From contig NW_026731981.1 of assembly GCF_028476545.1 (NCBI RefSeq), positions 719,501-783,500 on the forward strand: a stretch of DNA of 64,000 bases. Direction: 5' to 3'. Source of the stretch: Physella acuta (Eukaryota > Mollusca > Gastropoda > Physidae). Below are positions 25,340 to 37,026 of the stretch, one piece after another. The first letter of the stretch is position 1, and every line of letters begins with the position of its first letter. The notes under the pieces were generated by a model, which saw only the letters and a list, made by a program, of their open reading frames with translations, searched no databases and was not told the origin of the DNA. A program made the position numbers and the translations under genes.

Positions 25340-26860
25340 TTTTTTTTTTCTTCTGTTGGATTGTTGTATTAACTTTAGAAAATAATAGCTCAATCATTAT
25401 CTGTAGTGTAGTCTAAAATGAAAACGTTTAATAAACAAGGCTGATTTTGCAATCTTTAATATCGATGAAATTATTTTATGGTCAAAGGGAAGTAACAATG
25501 AAAAATAAGCGAATGTTTACATAGTAGCTTGCCACTTTCATTGATTTTAACCTTTTCATCACAATTTCTGTACTTCATGCGTCTATCTTATTTATTTATA
25601 TATTACTTTACTTCACATTCATAAAGAGATATTTATCGACTAGCCTCCTTCCTTTAACTTAAGAGAGATTGAAATTTTAAGAAAATGCCATTAACACATT
25701 TGAGTAGTAAAATCTATATTTTCGTATAAAATATATGCATTTTTTGCGCCAATATCTGCGTGAATCCTCTATTGAGTTTAAATAATATTCCTGTATTACT
25801 CCCTCCATCACTTCCAAGTTTCTGTGAGGTTGGCGATTACTTTATATTTGTTCAACAAAAAAAAATTGAGCGAAATCAATTGATAATTAGATAAGTACAA
25901 AAATGGTTTACCGTTGTAGATGGGGCAGATGAAGTAGATTTCCATGGACGAAGGGATACGATCGCAACATTGGTAGATCGTCTTTATTCTACTTGTTTAT
26001 CACAGCTGTCAAATGCTGCAACTATCTACATCAAATTCCAAATTGGTAGGTACCAAAATGCGCCTGTTTGAATAAGCTGCAGAATCTTTTAAGTTCTTTA
26101 CTGCCAGTTGTTGAATCCACCCAGCTCTGATCCTAACCTGACTTAAGTTGGGGAATGGACAGCTGACTGGACTTAGTGCTGACTATACCATTCCTTCATA
26201 TGACGAGTTCAAGAAACACGATTTCTACTTGATCTGTCCAATGGATCTTTAGGGTTTAGAGGGGATATTATTTTTTGTAAACTAGTCCTATGTTCACCGT
26301 TTTTTGATACACTTAAAACACGTTTTTTCTCGCTACTGTTAAAATATTAGATCGAAATCAATACAATGCTTAATATGATTAACTTTAAACAAAATTATCC
26401 CAAGGTCTCACATTTTTATAATTTTTTGATATGGTTTAGCTTTTGGTCACTGAATGCAGGAATGACTATAGATTTGTTTTTTTTTAAAATCAATACTTTT
26501 GAAATATTGACTTTTTTTTTTAAAACGTCCCATAAATGGGACACTAGCAACAAAATCAATTATCATGAAATATGGCTAATCTCGCAAAAATGAAGGTGTA
26601 TACTGAGATTGTATTTTTAGACCAATAACTACATTGTTTAGGACAGCTAAAAATACTGATAATGTTCAATTGGGTTAGGCATACCATGGTTTAAAATGCA
26701 GACATTATGTTCAAACGTCTAGTTTTCTTTCAATCTAGCAACTATCAAAGTGAATAACACTTGGAAATAAGTAAAGCTGTTACTGTTACATCTAATTATA
26801 CACACATAATCACAAATATTGTTATTATTCATCGAAATATTGTAATATAATTAAATATAA
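25340..26860. other. Intergenic stretch, mostly unassigned
   Basis: AT-rich. A diverged SINE-like body may be present at 26080-26270 (GCTGACTATACCATTCC, TTCTACTTGATCTGTCC), too degraded to claim as a copy. Confidence 0.4.
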
Positions 26861-26869
26861 ATAAATGTT

Positions 26870-26990
26870 TTTTTTTCTGTGGGCGTACTTGAAATTTTCA
26901 GGTAGGGGACTTAAATTTCATGGGGAGGGATGGGCACCGATAAAAGTATGTTTTCTATACAAATTCCATTTTGTTCCGTCCTAGAACTTC
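26870..26990. mobile_element. Decayed fragment related to the 11484-type hAT core
   Basis: The segments GTACTTGAAATTTTC and GGGAGGGATGGGCACCG resemble the reverse orientation of the 11484 and 33346 cores. Ends and target duplication are lost. Confidence 0.4.
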
Positions 26991-26999
26991 TGGGGGCAG

Positions 27000-28450
27000 A
27001 GGCCCAACCCCTATGCACCTCACTATTCGAACAGCTCCCAATCTAGTACCAGCAATCGACTTACAAAGCCTCTTAAATGTTAACAAAGTAAAACTGGTAT
27101 CGGGAAACTTTGGAGGGGTATATTATTGGGTGATTACAACAGTACATTTCTGCTATATATAGGTTGAGCTCCATTAAATGAAGAGAATTAGCCAACACCA
27201 AAGACTTAATCGTTTAACCTAAATTATGATCATTATTATTATTCTGGTTTGTTATTATTTTAATATCACGTGTGGTCAATTTACAACAATACTAAATTAG
27301 TGTATATTCAATGGTATTAAATACTTCAGTTAGTGGAATTCTGAAAACTTAAAAAAAATAATACGTTAGTTTTTCAATATTTTCAATATTTTCAATTTTT
27401 ATACAATAAAATAATAAGGTTAATGAAATTTCATATAAAAGTATTTTATCAAAATCGTAGATTCGTATCATTTTTTGAGTGATTTCCGATAAACGGAAAT
27501 GGTACTTTTTCTACTCTGAATTTTTAAAAACCTTTAACTTGAGTACTATTTTAGATAGATAAATGAAATTTCACATGTAAGTATAAGATCTAATTCTCTA
27601 CCTTCTTTTAAATTTTTAGTAATTTCCGTTGACCGAAAGTACTAATTTACACTATTTCCGATTTCTCAAAAACGAATGTAAATTTATAATAACTAATAAT
27701 ATTCTGCACTATTATGCACATTTTATTTGGCGTTCACTGGTGTGCAATTATTTTTTCTACGAAATTTTATTCTATTTTAAAAAGTTTAAATATTTAAAAT
27801 GGATTAAAATTCATGTCCATATCCCGAGTTCCCATCCACTGTTTTTTTATATAAGAATATTCGAGAAAGTTTAGGGGAGTTCACTCCCGGTTTATTTAAA
27901 TACATTTTTAATATTTCATGTGTCCAAATGAATGGTATATGTGTATGAAGGAAGATATGTTAAAACCCCAGTAAAACTGTCATAGCAACGTAGTTTTCTG
28001 ATTGTTATCGTGATTAAAGACACAACCACTAACCAACAAGTAAATCTTACAATTATCTGATTCGTTAATTTAATTCAAACTTACACAGTAATAAAAGAAT
28101 AAGATAAACTTAATAGGACCATGTATTTTCTAAAGCTCTCTAAAGCTTCAGTAAACCACTAGTCTATAGTTTGTTTGAAAAATCTAGATACGCTCTTATC
28201 GAGAAGAGAGCTTTAAGAGTTAACTCCTTTAAACACGTTTGTTGGTTCTGTTATTGTTAACTCACGGACACGCCTTAGTGGTGATCTGATGCGTAACGCA
28301 ACATGTAAGACAAACAACCATAAGCGGGTTACAAAACAAGACTGAATAAAATAAAGTGTAGAGAAAACTAAAAATGGTTTATTAATATCTACAGTATCTA
28401 CCCTAACACTGTCTATTCTAAACACAAAATACACAATCTATGAAAAAACT
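27000..28450. other. Intergenic stretch with an inverted repeat partner
   Basis: No gene. Part of it (27430-27490) is an inverted copy of 32863-32930: both share AATCGTAGATTCGTAT or its complement. Confidence 0.45.
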
Positions 28451-28569
28451 ACAATACATTGACTAACTACAAGTACAGACCTAATCACACACGTTTTCCC
28501 ACACCGTATACACCCTTACAGAAACCAGGCATAAATAAACCTGACTGTCACAACTCACAGCACGAGGAG

Positions 28570-28922
28570 GGAACAGGGACGAAAGAAACAGGGACGAAAG
28601 AAACAGGGACGAAAGAAACAGGGACGAAAGAAACAGGGACGAAAGAAACAGGGACGAAAGAAACAGGGACGAAAGAAACAGGGACGAAAGAAACAGGGAC
28701 GAAAGAAACAGGGACGAAAGAAACAGGGACGAAAGAAACAGGGACGAAAGAAACAGGGACGAAAGAAACAGGGACGAAAGAAACAGGGACGAAAGAAACA
28801 GGGACGAAAGAAACAGGGACGAAAGAAACAGGGACGAAAGAAACAGGGACGAAAGAAACAGGGACGAAAGAAACAGGGACGAAAGAAACTGGGACGAATG
28901 AAACAGGGACGAAAGAAACAGG
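28570..28922 (+). repeat. 15 bp minisatellite, about 23 units
   Basis: Nearly perfect GGGACGAAAGAAACA units. The length is a multiple of three and stop codons are absent, so several frames on both strands stay open (for example GTKET repeats). The flanks have no signal of a coding exon. Confidence 0.92.
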
Positions 28923-28929
28923 GTACCAA

Positions 28930-29680
28930 GTACAAACTACATTCACCCCACTCCTCACCACTCACTCATTAACACCACCTGTTGATAAGCCATAAGCCCA
29001 GTCTTAAAACTCGAGTGGTACTTACGGATTTTCAGAACTTAGTACACAGCCGCTAACCTAAAGGTAACTAGAAAACAATCATCTATAGTAAACACATAAT
29101 TTAATACGATCATGGACACAGCCGCTAACCAAAAGGTCCCTAGAAAACAACCATCTTTTTTAGACAAATAATTTATTAGGTCCATGTATTTTCTGAAGTT
29201 GTTTTAATAAAACCACACTTCTACTGCATGCTTGATCTTAAAGCAAATTGAAATTCTGTTTTGACAGTCTATGCTAAATACTTAAACAAATAATAAACAG
29301 CAAGCAGTATTTGAAAAAAAACTTCTTTTTTTTCAACACTTAGATGCGACTGTTCAAAATGTATATTTTCATTGTTTTCTTTTTTCTGCAATGTTGTGTC
29401 TGAGGAAAAAAAAACTAAATTTCAAGATGCTTCTATCTACAAATAACTTTACTTATATTTGTTTTGGACTTGAAAATTCAAGCATCTAGAGAATTGAAAT
29501 AACAAAATTATTTAGTTCACAATTAGAAGACATCTTACTACTAAATATAAATTACTGTCAGCTTGTTATTTCGTTACTATAGAAACACGAACTGCAATGT
29601 GTTTACTTATATCGAATCGTGTAAAAAGTAAACTAGGATAGTGTATTACATTGAGAATCATACTTTATCCGCCATAGTGA
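28930..29680. other. Intergenic stretch with a short duplicated motif
   Basis: ACACAGCCGCTAACC with AAAGGT and CTAGAAAACAA occurs twice within 90 bases (29045 and 29115). No coding signal. Confidence 0.45.
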
Positions 29681-29684
29681 AGTT

Positions 29685-29895
29685 CCCTTTTCGAACCTAA
29701 CGTTCCGAGTAGACTTCACCTAATTCTGTGACCTGGGCAGATGAGTGGTCAGCTCGATGTCCAGCCGCCTATACCTTCCGTTAAGTGTGTTATGTACACA
29801 TCAGAGGTGTGTGGGCCCAAGAGTGTTCTATTGTATTCAACCTGGATTTAAACACGAAACATGTATTTGGAGTCTAGCGCTTTATTGACAGTACA
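29685..29895 (-). mobile_element. Diverged tRNA-derived SINE copy
   Basis: GAAGTTCCCTTTTCGAACC and GTGACCTGGGCAG read as the reverse complement of the SINE 3' body; CCAGCCGCCTATACCTTCCG matches its AAAGGCGGCTGG segment. Confidence 0.55.
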
Positions 29896-29919
29896 CGTCA
29901 TCCTATTATTCGCAAGTGT

Positions 29920-30520
29920 TTAATCAATCGTTTAACCGTGATGTAAACACTACAGTATAACCGTTATACTAGTGATGTGAAGACACAGGTTTAGCCGTCG
30001 TACCACTGATCATCTCAACACTACAGTTTACCGTAATGTAAACATTACAGTATAACCGTTATACCAGTGAGGTGAAGACACAGGTTTAGCTGTCGATTAT
30101 GTCTACACTACAGTTTAACCGTGATGTAAACACTACAGCTTAACCATCATACCAGTGAGGTGAAGACACAGGTTTAGCCGTCAATTATGTCTACACTACA
30201 GTTTAACCGTGATGTAAACACTACAGCTTAACCATCATACCAGTGAGGTGAAGACACTGGTTTAGCCGTCGATTATGTCTACACTACAGTTTAACCGTGA
30301 TGTAAACACTACAGTTTAACCGTGATGCAAACACCGGTTTAGCCGTCATACCGACTATGTAAATTTTACAGTTTTACAATTATACTTGTGAGGTGAAGAC
30401 ACCGGTTTAGCCTCATTTCGACTATGTCAACATTACTGTTTAACCGTTATACCAATGAGGTTTATACACCGGTTTAGCAACCATACCAATTATGTAAACA
30501 CTAAAGTTTAACACTGATAC
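29920..30520 (+). repeat. Imperfect tandem repeat of GTTTAACCGTGATGTAAACA type
   Basis: Two alternating motifs, TTTAACCGTGATGTAAACAC and AGTGAGGTGAAGACAC, recur in a roughly 60-110 base compound unit, more perfect in the middle. Confidence 0.75.
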
Positions 30521-30929
30521 AGAGTGGAGATTTGAGTCTTAATCACGTGTTGTTTATTATTACATATTTGCTAACCCAGATCATCGCGTGTTGTTTATTA
30601 TTACATATTTGCTCAACGACATCACCACAGACTTGCCTGTGGATGCCTTGTTATATTAGTCTTTATTTCATGGGTGCATTAATTTGCAGGATTAAGGATA
30701 ACAATACATCAATAACGAATACTATTTTTACAGTTGTAGTATTAAGTATAATTAGCACAGATTTTCAACATCATTAGTAAGAAAATTAAGAAAAAAAGTT
30801 TGGTAAGATTCTATATTTGATTTTCCTATATTAATTTGTAAAATGAAAAACTATTCACAAGATAATGGTAGATTCGGTACTGTTGACAGAAAGCAAAAAT
30901 CCGCATACGCCATTTGTACTTATGTTGTT

Positions 30930-31140
30930 TCACGTTAGACTCCAGTGGTGCACAGTGCAGACAACGTAGAGTTTGGCTGTTTCTCTGATCTCGGCATTTG
31001 AAAGGATACCGTGTAAACAATATATCAAGGCTCCTTACGTAACATGAGTCAGGTAGCCTAACCTATCAATGGTCAGTAAACTGTTCGACGTCTACAGATT
31101 TGAACCCTGTGTGGTCTACAGTACAACCACGCTGTGGACC
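30930..31140 (-). mobile_element. tRNA-derived SINE copy (segment duplicate 2)
   Basis: Same head and body as the copy at 170-382, with scattered differences. The 47 bp array follows in both places. Confidence 0.65.
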
Positions 31141-31154
31141 CGATCTGAAAGAAA

Positions 31155-31520
31155 AAGTTGAGGCTACCAACTTATCCGACAAATGTATCAAGTGTCTATC
31201 AATGTTGAGGCTACCAACTTATTCGACAAATGTATCAAGTGTCTATCAATGTTGAGGCTACCAACTTATTGAACAAATGTATCAAGTGTCTATCAATGTT
31301 GAGGCTACCAAATTATCCGACAAAAAGTGTCTATCAATGTTGAGTCTACCAACTTGTTCGACAAATGTATTGTCTGTCAATGTTGAGGCTACCAACTTAT
31401 TCGACAAATGTATCAAGTGTCTATCAATGTTGAGGCTACCAACTTATTCAACAAATGTATCAAGTGTCTATCTATGTTGAGGCTACCAACTTATTCGACT
31501 AATGTATCAAGTGTCTATCA
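31155..31520 (+). repeat. 47 bp minisatellite, second array
   Basis: About eight units of the same family as at 411, more irregular in length, without the GGTACTAACG variant. Confidence 0.88.
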
Positions 31521-31604
31521 GTGTATTCAACTGGCTACGTAATCATTAACCTGCTCAATTTAGTAGCATTCAGAGTGGTGGCTTATGGACATTTAACTGT
31601 TATA

Positions 31605-32345
31605 GTAGTAAAAGTAACAGTAGAAAGTAACAGGTAACATTGGCAAGTAACAGTAGAAAGTAACAGGTAACATAGGCAAGTAACATAGGCAAGTAGTATA
31701 GGCAAATAACATTTTTTTTAACATTTTTCAAGTAATATATGCAAGTAACATTTTGCAAGTAATAAAGGCAAGTAACATTTTGCAAGTAATATAGGCCAGT
31801 AACATTTTGCAAGTAATAAAGGCAAGTAACATTTTGCAAGTAATATAGGCCAGTAACATTTTGCAAGTAACATTTTGCAAGTAATATAGGCATGTAACGT
31901 TTTGCAAGTACTATAGGCAAGTAGCATAGGCAAGTAACATTTTGCAAGTAATATAGGCAGGTAACATTGCACAAAAGTTTTTGCAAGTAATATAGGAATT
32001 ACTTGCTCATGTGCCTATGTTACTTGCGTATGTTAATTTCCAATATGTTACTTGCGCATGCTACTTGCCTATGTTACTTGCATATATTACTTGCCCATGA
32101 TACATGCCTATATAACCTGCCTATGTTACTTTTCTATATTATTTGCCTATGATACTTGCCTATGTTACTTGCCTATGTTACATGCCTATGATACTTTCCT
32201 ATGTTTCTTTCCTATTTTACTTGCCCGTGTTATTTTCCTATGTCACTTGTTTATGTTACTAGCCCATGTTAGTTGCCTATATTACTTGCTTATGTTACTT
32301 GCCTATGTTAGTTACCTCTGTTACTTGCTTATGTTACAAGTTAGT
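31605..32345. repeat. 13 bp-unit array arranged as an inverted repeat
   Basis: The left half (31605-32000) is built from AGTAACATAGGCA and AGTAACATTTTGCA units. The right half (32010-32345) is built from the complement, GCCTATGTTACTT. The switch lies near 32000. Confidence 0.85.
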
Positions 32346-32502
32346 GTTACTACAAACCCTTGATAGTTACTTAACTTTAGCAAAGGTACTAATTATAAAG
32401 CGACTTGCATAAATTGATAGCAACTTTATAAATACATTTCACGAATAATTTCACGAATAATTTGGTAATAATTTGGTAACCTCGGCATTTTCTGTCAGAT
32501 CT

Positions 32503-32725
32503 GCTGCATGGCTTGGTTGGACGTTAGAACACACTGGGTTCAAATCTTCAGACATCTACACAGTTTTGATGGGCACACAACTCACTTTAGGGAAAGTAAA
32601 GGCGGCTAGGTATAGTGCTGACCACACTACCCCTTTTGTCGGTTCTTAGTTCAACTCTACTTCACTTGCCCCATGGACCGTCAGGTTCGAAAAGGGAACT
32701 TTATTGTGGCGGATAAAGTATGATT
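32503..32725 (+). mobile_element. tRNA-derived SINE copy
   Basis: A box B-like GGGTTCAAATC in the head is followed by GGAAAGTAAAGGCGGCTAGG, AACTCTACTTCACTTG and CCATGGACCGT, all shared with the complete copy at 35854. It lies just downstream of the inverted 13 bp array. Confidence 0.7.
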
Positions 32726-32935
32726 TTTTCTGTATGTAACACTATGCTGGTTTACTATTTAAATTATTTGATGTACATAAACCACGAATTTAACAATTAA
32801 ATACAATGCAGTTTGTATTTCTATAGTTACAAGAAAACAAGCTGACAATAATTTATATTTAGTAATCGGAAATCGCTCAAAAGTTAATACGAATCTACGA
32901 TTTTGATATAAAACTTACATATGAAATTTCATCAT

Positions 32936-33058
32936 TCGAGTGGTCTAGCGGTAGAGAGCTGGACAGCTAACCCGTAAGTCTCGAGTTCGAATCCAGGTTC
33001 AAGTCTGTAGACCGTCCATGAGTACACCCAACCCTGATGGGTACCTAACTCACGTTAG
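32936..33058 (+). mobile_element. 5' part of a tRNA-derived SINE, split by a hAT element
   Basis: GAGTGGTCTAGCGGTAGAGA and CGAGTTCGAATCC are box A and box B. The body runs to AACTCACGTTAG, where the 33059 hAT element begins. The SINE resumes at 34755 with GGAAAGTAAAGGCGGCTGGG. Confidence 0.85.
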
Positions 33059-33117
33059 CAGAGGCGTAGCGACCCTTCCCGGCGCCGGGGCGAACTTCCA
33101 ATTTGGCGCCCCCCCCC

Positions 33118-33252
<135 letters not shown>

Positions 33253-33345
33253 AGTCTCAGAGCTTCGGCGGATGTCAAGACACACACCCGACTCATATGA
33301 TTCACGATAAGATTTTGTAAATGTGGACGTTAAAACTATTAAGCA

Positions 33346-33545
33346 CAGAGTTTCTTCCAGACGAAAATTTTTTACCGCCCCCCCCCCCCGAACGAAATGA
33401 AATTTATATAATCTATATAGAAAATATATACTTTTAACAGTGTCCGCCCCCCCCCCCCCCCCGCCGAAGAAAGTCTACCCCCCCCCCCCCCCCCCCCGAA
33501 AATTTCAAGTGCCCCCCCGGAGAAAAAAGTCTGGAAGAAATACTG
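33346..33545. mobile_element. hAT-type element, 200 bp, nested in the 33059 element
   Basis: Ends CAGAGTTTCTTCCAG and CTGGAAGAAATACTG; flanks ATTAAGCA and ATTAAGAA (7 of 8 match). Its core is nearly the same as the 11484 element, with longer poly-C tracts. Confidence 0.85.
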
Positions 33546-34754
33546 ATTAAGAAGAATTCAGTGAAGGCGCATATGAAACTGGTAGGGTTCGGTACCTCCA
33601 AAAGGTTAAGAACCACAGCTTTAGAGTGTAGTTTGTATAAGATGCAAGCTTATTTGGTCTACGTTTGGATGTGTCTTTAGAACAATTTCAATAATAGTGT
33701 ATTATAGTTTTAAATTATCAGGTTGAACAAAGTGACAAAGCATCACCTGTTGTCGTGTTGCTTACATCGTTTAGTAGGTCTAGTGGCCTTAACTATATGA
33801 AAATTGCAGTATTAGGACTTGTAATGAAACAAGCAATAAAAATGATCTACTCTGTACAATATACTTATGTTTTTAGCTCTTAAAATTTCGGCAAGAATAT
33901 CGTCTTCTGCCCACCCGCTCTGAACGTATGCTATTTTTCTGATCGTCGCGTCATTACTTAATAACACTGGCTAGTGAAATTGTACATGGCGCCTTAATAC
34001 AATGGTTTCTTTTCTAAGTGTGAAAAGATTTATCTACTTACCAATTCAGTACAAATACTTTGCGATTTTTGTTCGCGAAAAAAGAGCCCCCCCCCCTCCC
34101 CCATGCACATCTCCCAACCATATTGGACACAGTTTGTAGAGCGGGTTTTAATGTAACCAACTTTCTAACTTTTTTAAAAATGTTACACAATCGTACAATG
34201 CACTTTAGCACAGTTAGTTTCTTAAAGAAGTGCTAAAGGTTGTTTACTCAAAATCCAGTGTAGTTTTGCAATTTTAGTAAGCCTAAAAGCGCCCCCCCCC
34301 TGCAACATCTTGATAAGTCACTAACGTATTTTGCGGTTAAACAATCGTACAATACATTTTAATACAATTGATTGTTTTGATAAGTGGTAACGCTGATTGA
34401 TCCACCAATCTAGTGTAAATTCTTCCGATTTTAGTCTCGAAAAAAGCGCCCCCCCCCCCCCCCCCCCGCCAACACACAATCTAGGAAAAGCTGGAAAGCG
34501 GTTTTGCCGCTCACTGCTTCTTAAGATTATGTTTTACAGTTAATAATCAAGGTAGAAAACAGTTAAATCAGTATGTAAAGGCTCTTAGCCATTACATTGC
34601 TTAACTTAAACTGTTTATAATTCAAAACTGCAGCATAAAACCAGCTTTAAAAATTTTTTCCACCCCTTTTGGCGCCCCCCTAGGGTCGGCGCCCGGGGCG
34701 GCCGCCCCCCCCCCCCCCCGCCCCCCCCCCCCTAGCTACGCCTCTGCACGTTAG

Positions 34755-34785
34755 GGAAAGTAAAGGCGGCTGGGCATAGTGAGAG
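34755..34785 (+). mobile_element. 3' continuation of the split SINE
   Basis: GGAAAGTAAAGGCGGCTGGG continues the body of the SINE begun at 32936, then meets R1 sequence. Confidence 0.75.
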
Positions 34786-35068
34786 GTTTTTTTTCTGTTT
34801 CATCCCTCCAAGTCTGGACATTGTAAGGGGGAAGCTGGGATAGAGTATCTAAAGATACACATACACGAGATTTCACTTACCCACACGTATCTTTTAGCCC
34901 TTGTTCTATATTTTTCTTCTTCATTAGGTTTTAAGATAGAAGTTAAATAAAACTGTATCTAAATTGTATTTGTAAGCTGTTTACCTAATGTATTTTTTTA
35001 CATTTTATTCTTTTTTTTTTTTTTTTTTTTAAACATCTTATTCGACTTGAATTTTGAAGTCTCTAGAT

Positions 35069-35287
35069 CAGGGGTCTCCAAACTTTTCAGTCCGAGGGCC
35101 GCATTAACTATCAAATTTCAGTTCGGGGCCAGTTTCTTCCAGGCATGTCTTTGATTTTTCTGGGCAAGGTTCCTCAGCCATCAGCAACAAACGTGCACAA
35201 AAGGATCTCCGCGGGCCGGATGAGAGGACATCGCGGGGCCGGCCGGCCCGCGGGCCGTAGTTGCGGGCCGTAGTTTGGAGACCCCTG
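35069..35287. mobile_element. hAT-type non-autonomous element, 219 bp, in the same R1 site as 5406
   Basis: Ends CAGGGGTCTCCAAACTTTT and complement, target duplication CTCTAGAT at 35061-35068 and 35288-35295. The interior is GC-rich (CGGGCCGG type) and unlike the element at 5406. Confidence 0.9.
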
Positions 35288-35853
35288 CTCTAGATGATTC
35301 AATCAAACCAAAACGATGATCACTGTTTTAGAAATGTTTACAATTAATGTAGAGAGAATATTTTAAGAAAAGTATAGTTTTCTTCTATAAAAAATTTATT
35401 AAAATAAATTGTAAAATAATTTATAAGTTTTAATTTTCATATATATTATAAATATCGTAAAACTATTTACAATTAAAAGTACATCATTGTAATATTAACA
35501 CAGTATTTCGAAAAAAATGTCTTTAATTTAAAACATTGTTACTTAAATGCTGATTACTGGGTTTAACTTAACGAAAGTTAAGAATAAGTACATTCGCACG
35601 ACAATAAAATTTTGCGTGTGATGGTGTGAAATATTTTTAATGAAATGTAAAGTAGTAAAAAATATACACTCGGTATTTCTCGTGAGCACTATGGTAGCTA
35701 CGTTCGTGTCAGAAACATCCATGCTTTAAGGACACGGTGGGACAATACATTCGATTACGGAATCAGGCGCGTCAATCGGTACCCGGACGGTTATATGACC
35801 TGGAGCGTACCGCCTCCCTTTTAAGCACAAAGGTGTATACATTAGTTTTAAGT

Positions 35854-36112
35854 AAAGTAAAGTAAAGTTTACCTTTCAAACCTTATGGTCTATGGTCCAA
35901 GTGAAGTAGAGTTCACTTGTTTCTGTGACCTCGGCATATAAATAGATAGTATGGTCAGCACTATACCCAGCCGCCTTTACTTTCCCTAACGTGAGTTAGA
36001 TACCCATCAGAGTTGGGGGGACTCAGGGACGGTTTACTGACTTTAACCTTGATTCGTACTCGAGATTTACGGGTTAGCAGTCCAGCTCTCTACCGCTAGA
36101 CCACTCCATCCC
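35854..36112 (-). mobile_element. Complete tRNA-derived SINE, 259 bp
   Basis: The minus strand starts GGGATGGAGTGG, carries a box A-like TGGTCTAGCGGTAGAGAGC and box B-like GAGTACGAATC, a body with AAAGGCGGCTGGGTATAGTG, and a tail of TTTAC repeats. The perfect 11 bp duplication ATTAGTTTTAA flanks it (35843-35853, 36113-36123). It is the reference copy for the other SINE pieces in the window and is inserted in R1. Confidence 0.88.
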
Positions 36113-36813
36113 ATTAGTTTTAAAGAGAAACCTATATAAGGGAAACGGTGGACCACTACACTAAACCGAACCAGGGGACGAACCCGGCGGTAGTGTAACT
36201 GATGACTAGTGAGAGCGACGACCCTGCTACCTGGATGGTCGTCCAAATCCAAATGTTCTACCGCACATTTACATTCGTGTCGTCGAGAGGTTTAATCTCA
36301 ACATTAATACAGGTCGTTGAGATAACCTTCCTCACTATTACGTCCAGATGAACTACCTCACTATTACATTAGGTACGTTGAGATTATCACTAATAAAGTT
36401 CAAATTTTCAATATTTATTCTTAAAAAAGGTCATTATTATTATCTTAGACTATCATTAACCCTTACCTTAGCTAGGACATTGGACTTGCCTTTCTCTAAG
36501 ATTGGTTTTATATCAGAACCGATATGACAGCTATTAAACACAAATTTGATCTTTTAAACACGGTAAGCCGTTACAGCGGTGATAATGGAAACACGTTTTT
36601 TAACCACTGTTTACCCGCAATAACAGCCTATATTAAAACCAATACGTGTCTGTTTTTTTATCGATGTTCAAGCTACCATTAAACCACTATAGCAGCTACG
36701 TTAATACCACAGTGACAATAATTGTATTTAACACACGATTGATGCCGTTTACTAGCTAGACATAGACAGCATCGGAACTTCTTTTACGGCGTTCTATGGG
36801 ATTATATTGTAAT

Positions 36814-37026
36814 TAAGGTAGATTGGAGTGGTTCTATTATAACACACTGACGAGAAGCCATGCTGTTTGTATATAGATTTTATTGGGCCTTCGCTAACAT
36901 GATGGAGACCGGAACAGGAAGTAACAATAGATAAATACAAGGGACATCACTCAATAACAACATTATAAATATAACTAATACAAGAAGAGTGAGTTCCCCT
37001 GACCTCACAAATCCCAATATATTACA
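36814..37026 (-). repeat. 3' LTR of the Ty3/Gypsy fossil
   Basis: Direct repeat of 41025-41237 with about one difference over 213 bases. It is preceded by GTAAT at 36809-36813. Confidence 0.9.

Larger units (their letters stand above)
30780..32340 (+). repeat. Duplicated segment, partner of 60-1620
   Basis: Same architecture as 60-1620, with a shorter 47 bp array and a longer 13 bp-unit array that also has an inverted arm. Confidence 0.75.
34790..36813 (+). repeat. R1 block repeat copy left of the LTR fossil
   Basis: It carries the hairpin block (35043), the hAT at 35069, the GTGATGGTGTGAAAT block, the SINE at 35854 and a degraded 35 bp array (36240-36390). It runs to GTAAT, the LTR target. 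Confidence 0.7.

Noticed and set aside
28459-28995. 178-codon frame with GTKET repeats
   Set aside because: The 15 bp unit keeps several frames on both strands open equally. The flanks are short and not gene-like.
31600-32363. Leu/Tyr/Cys-rich frames of about 100-130 codons
   Set aside because: Translation of the inverted 13 bp-unit array, not genes.
32936-33006. A functional tRNA gene
   Set aside because: Box A and box B are present, but the cloverleaf stems do not pair well and a SINE body follows, so it is a SINE head.
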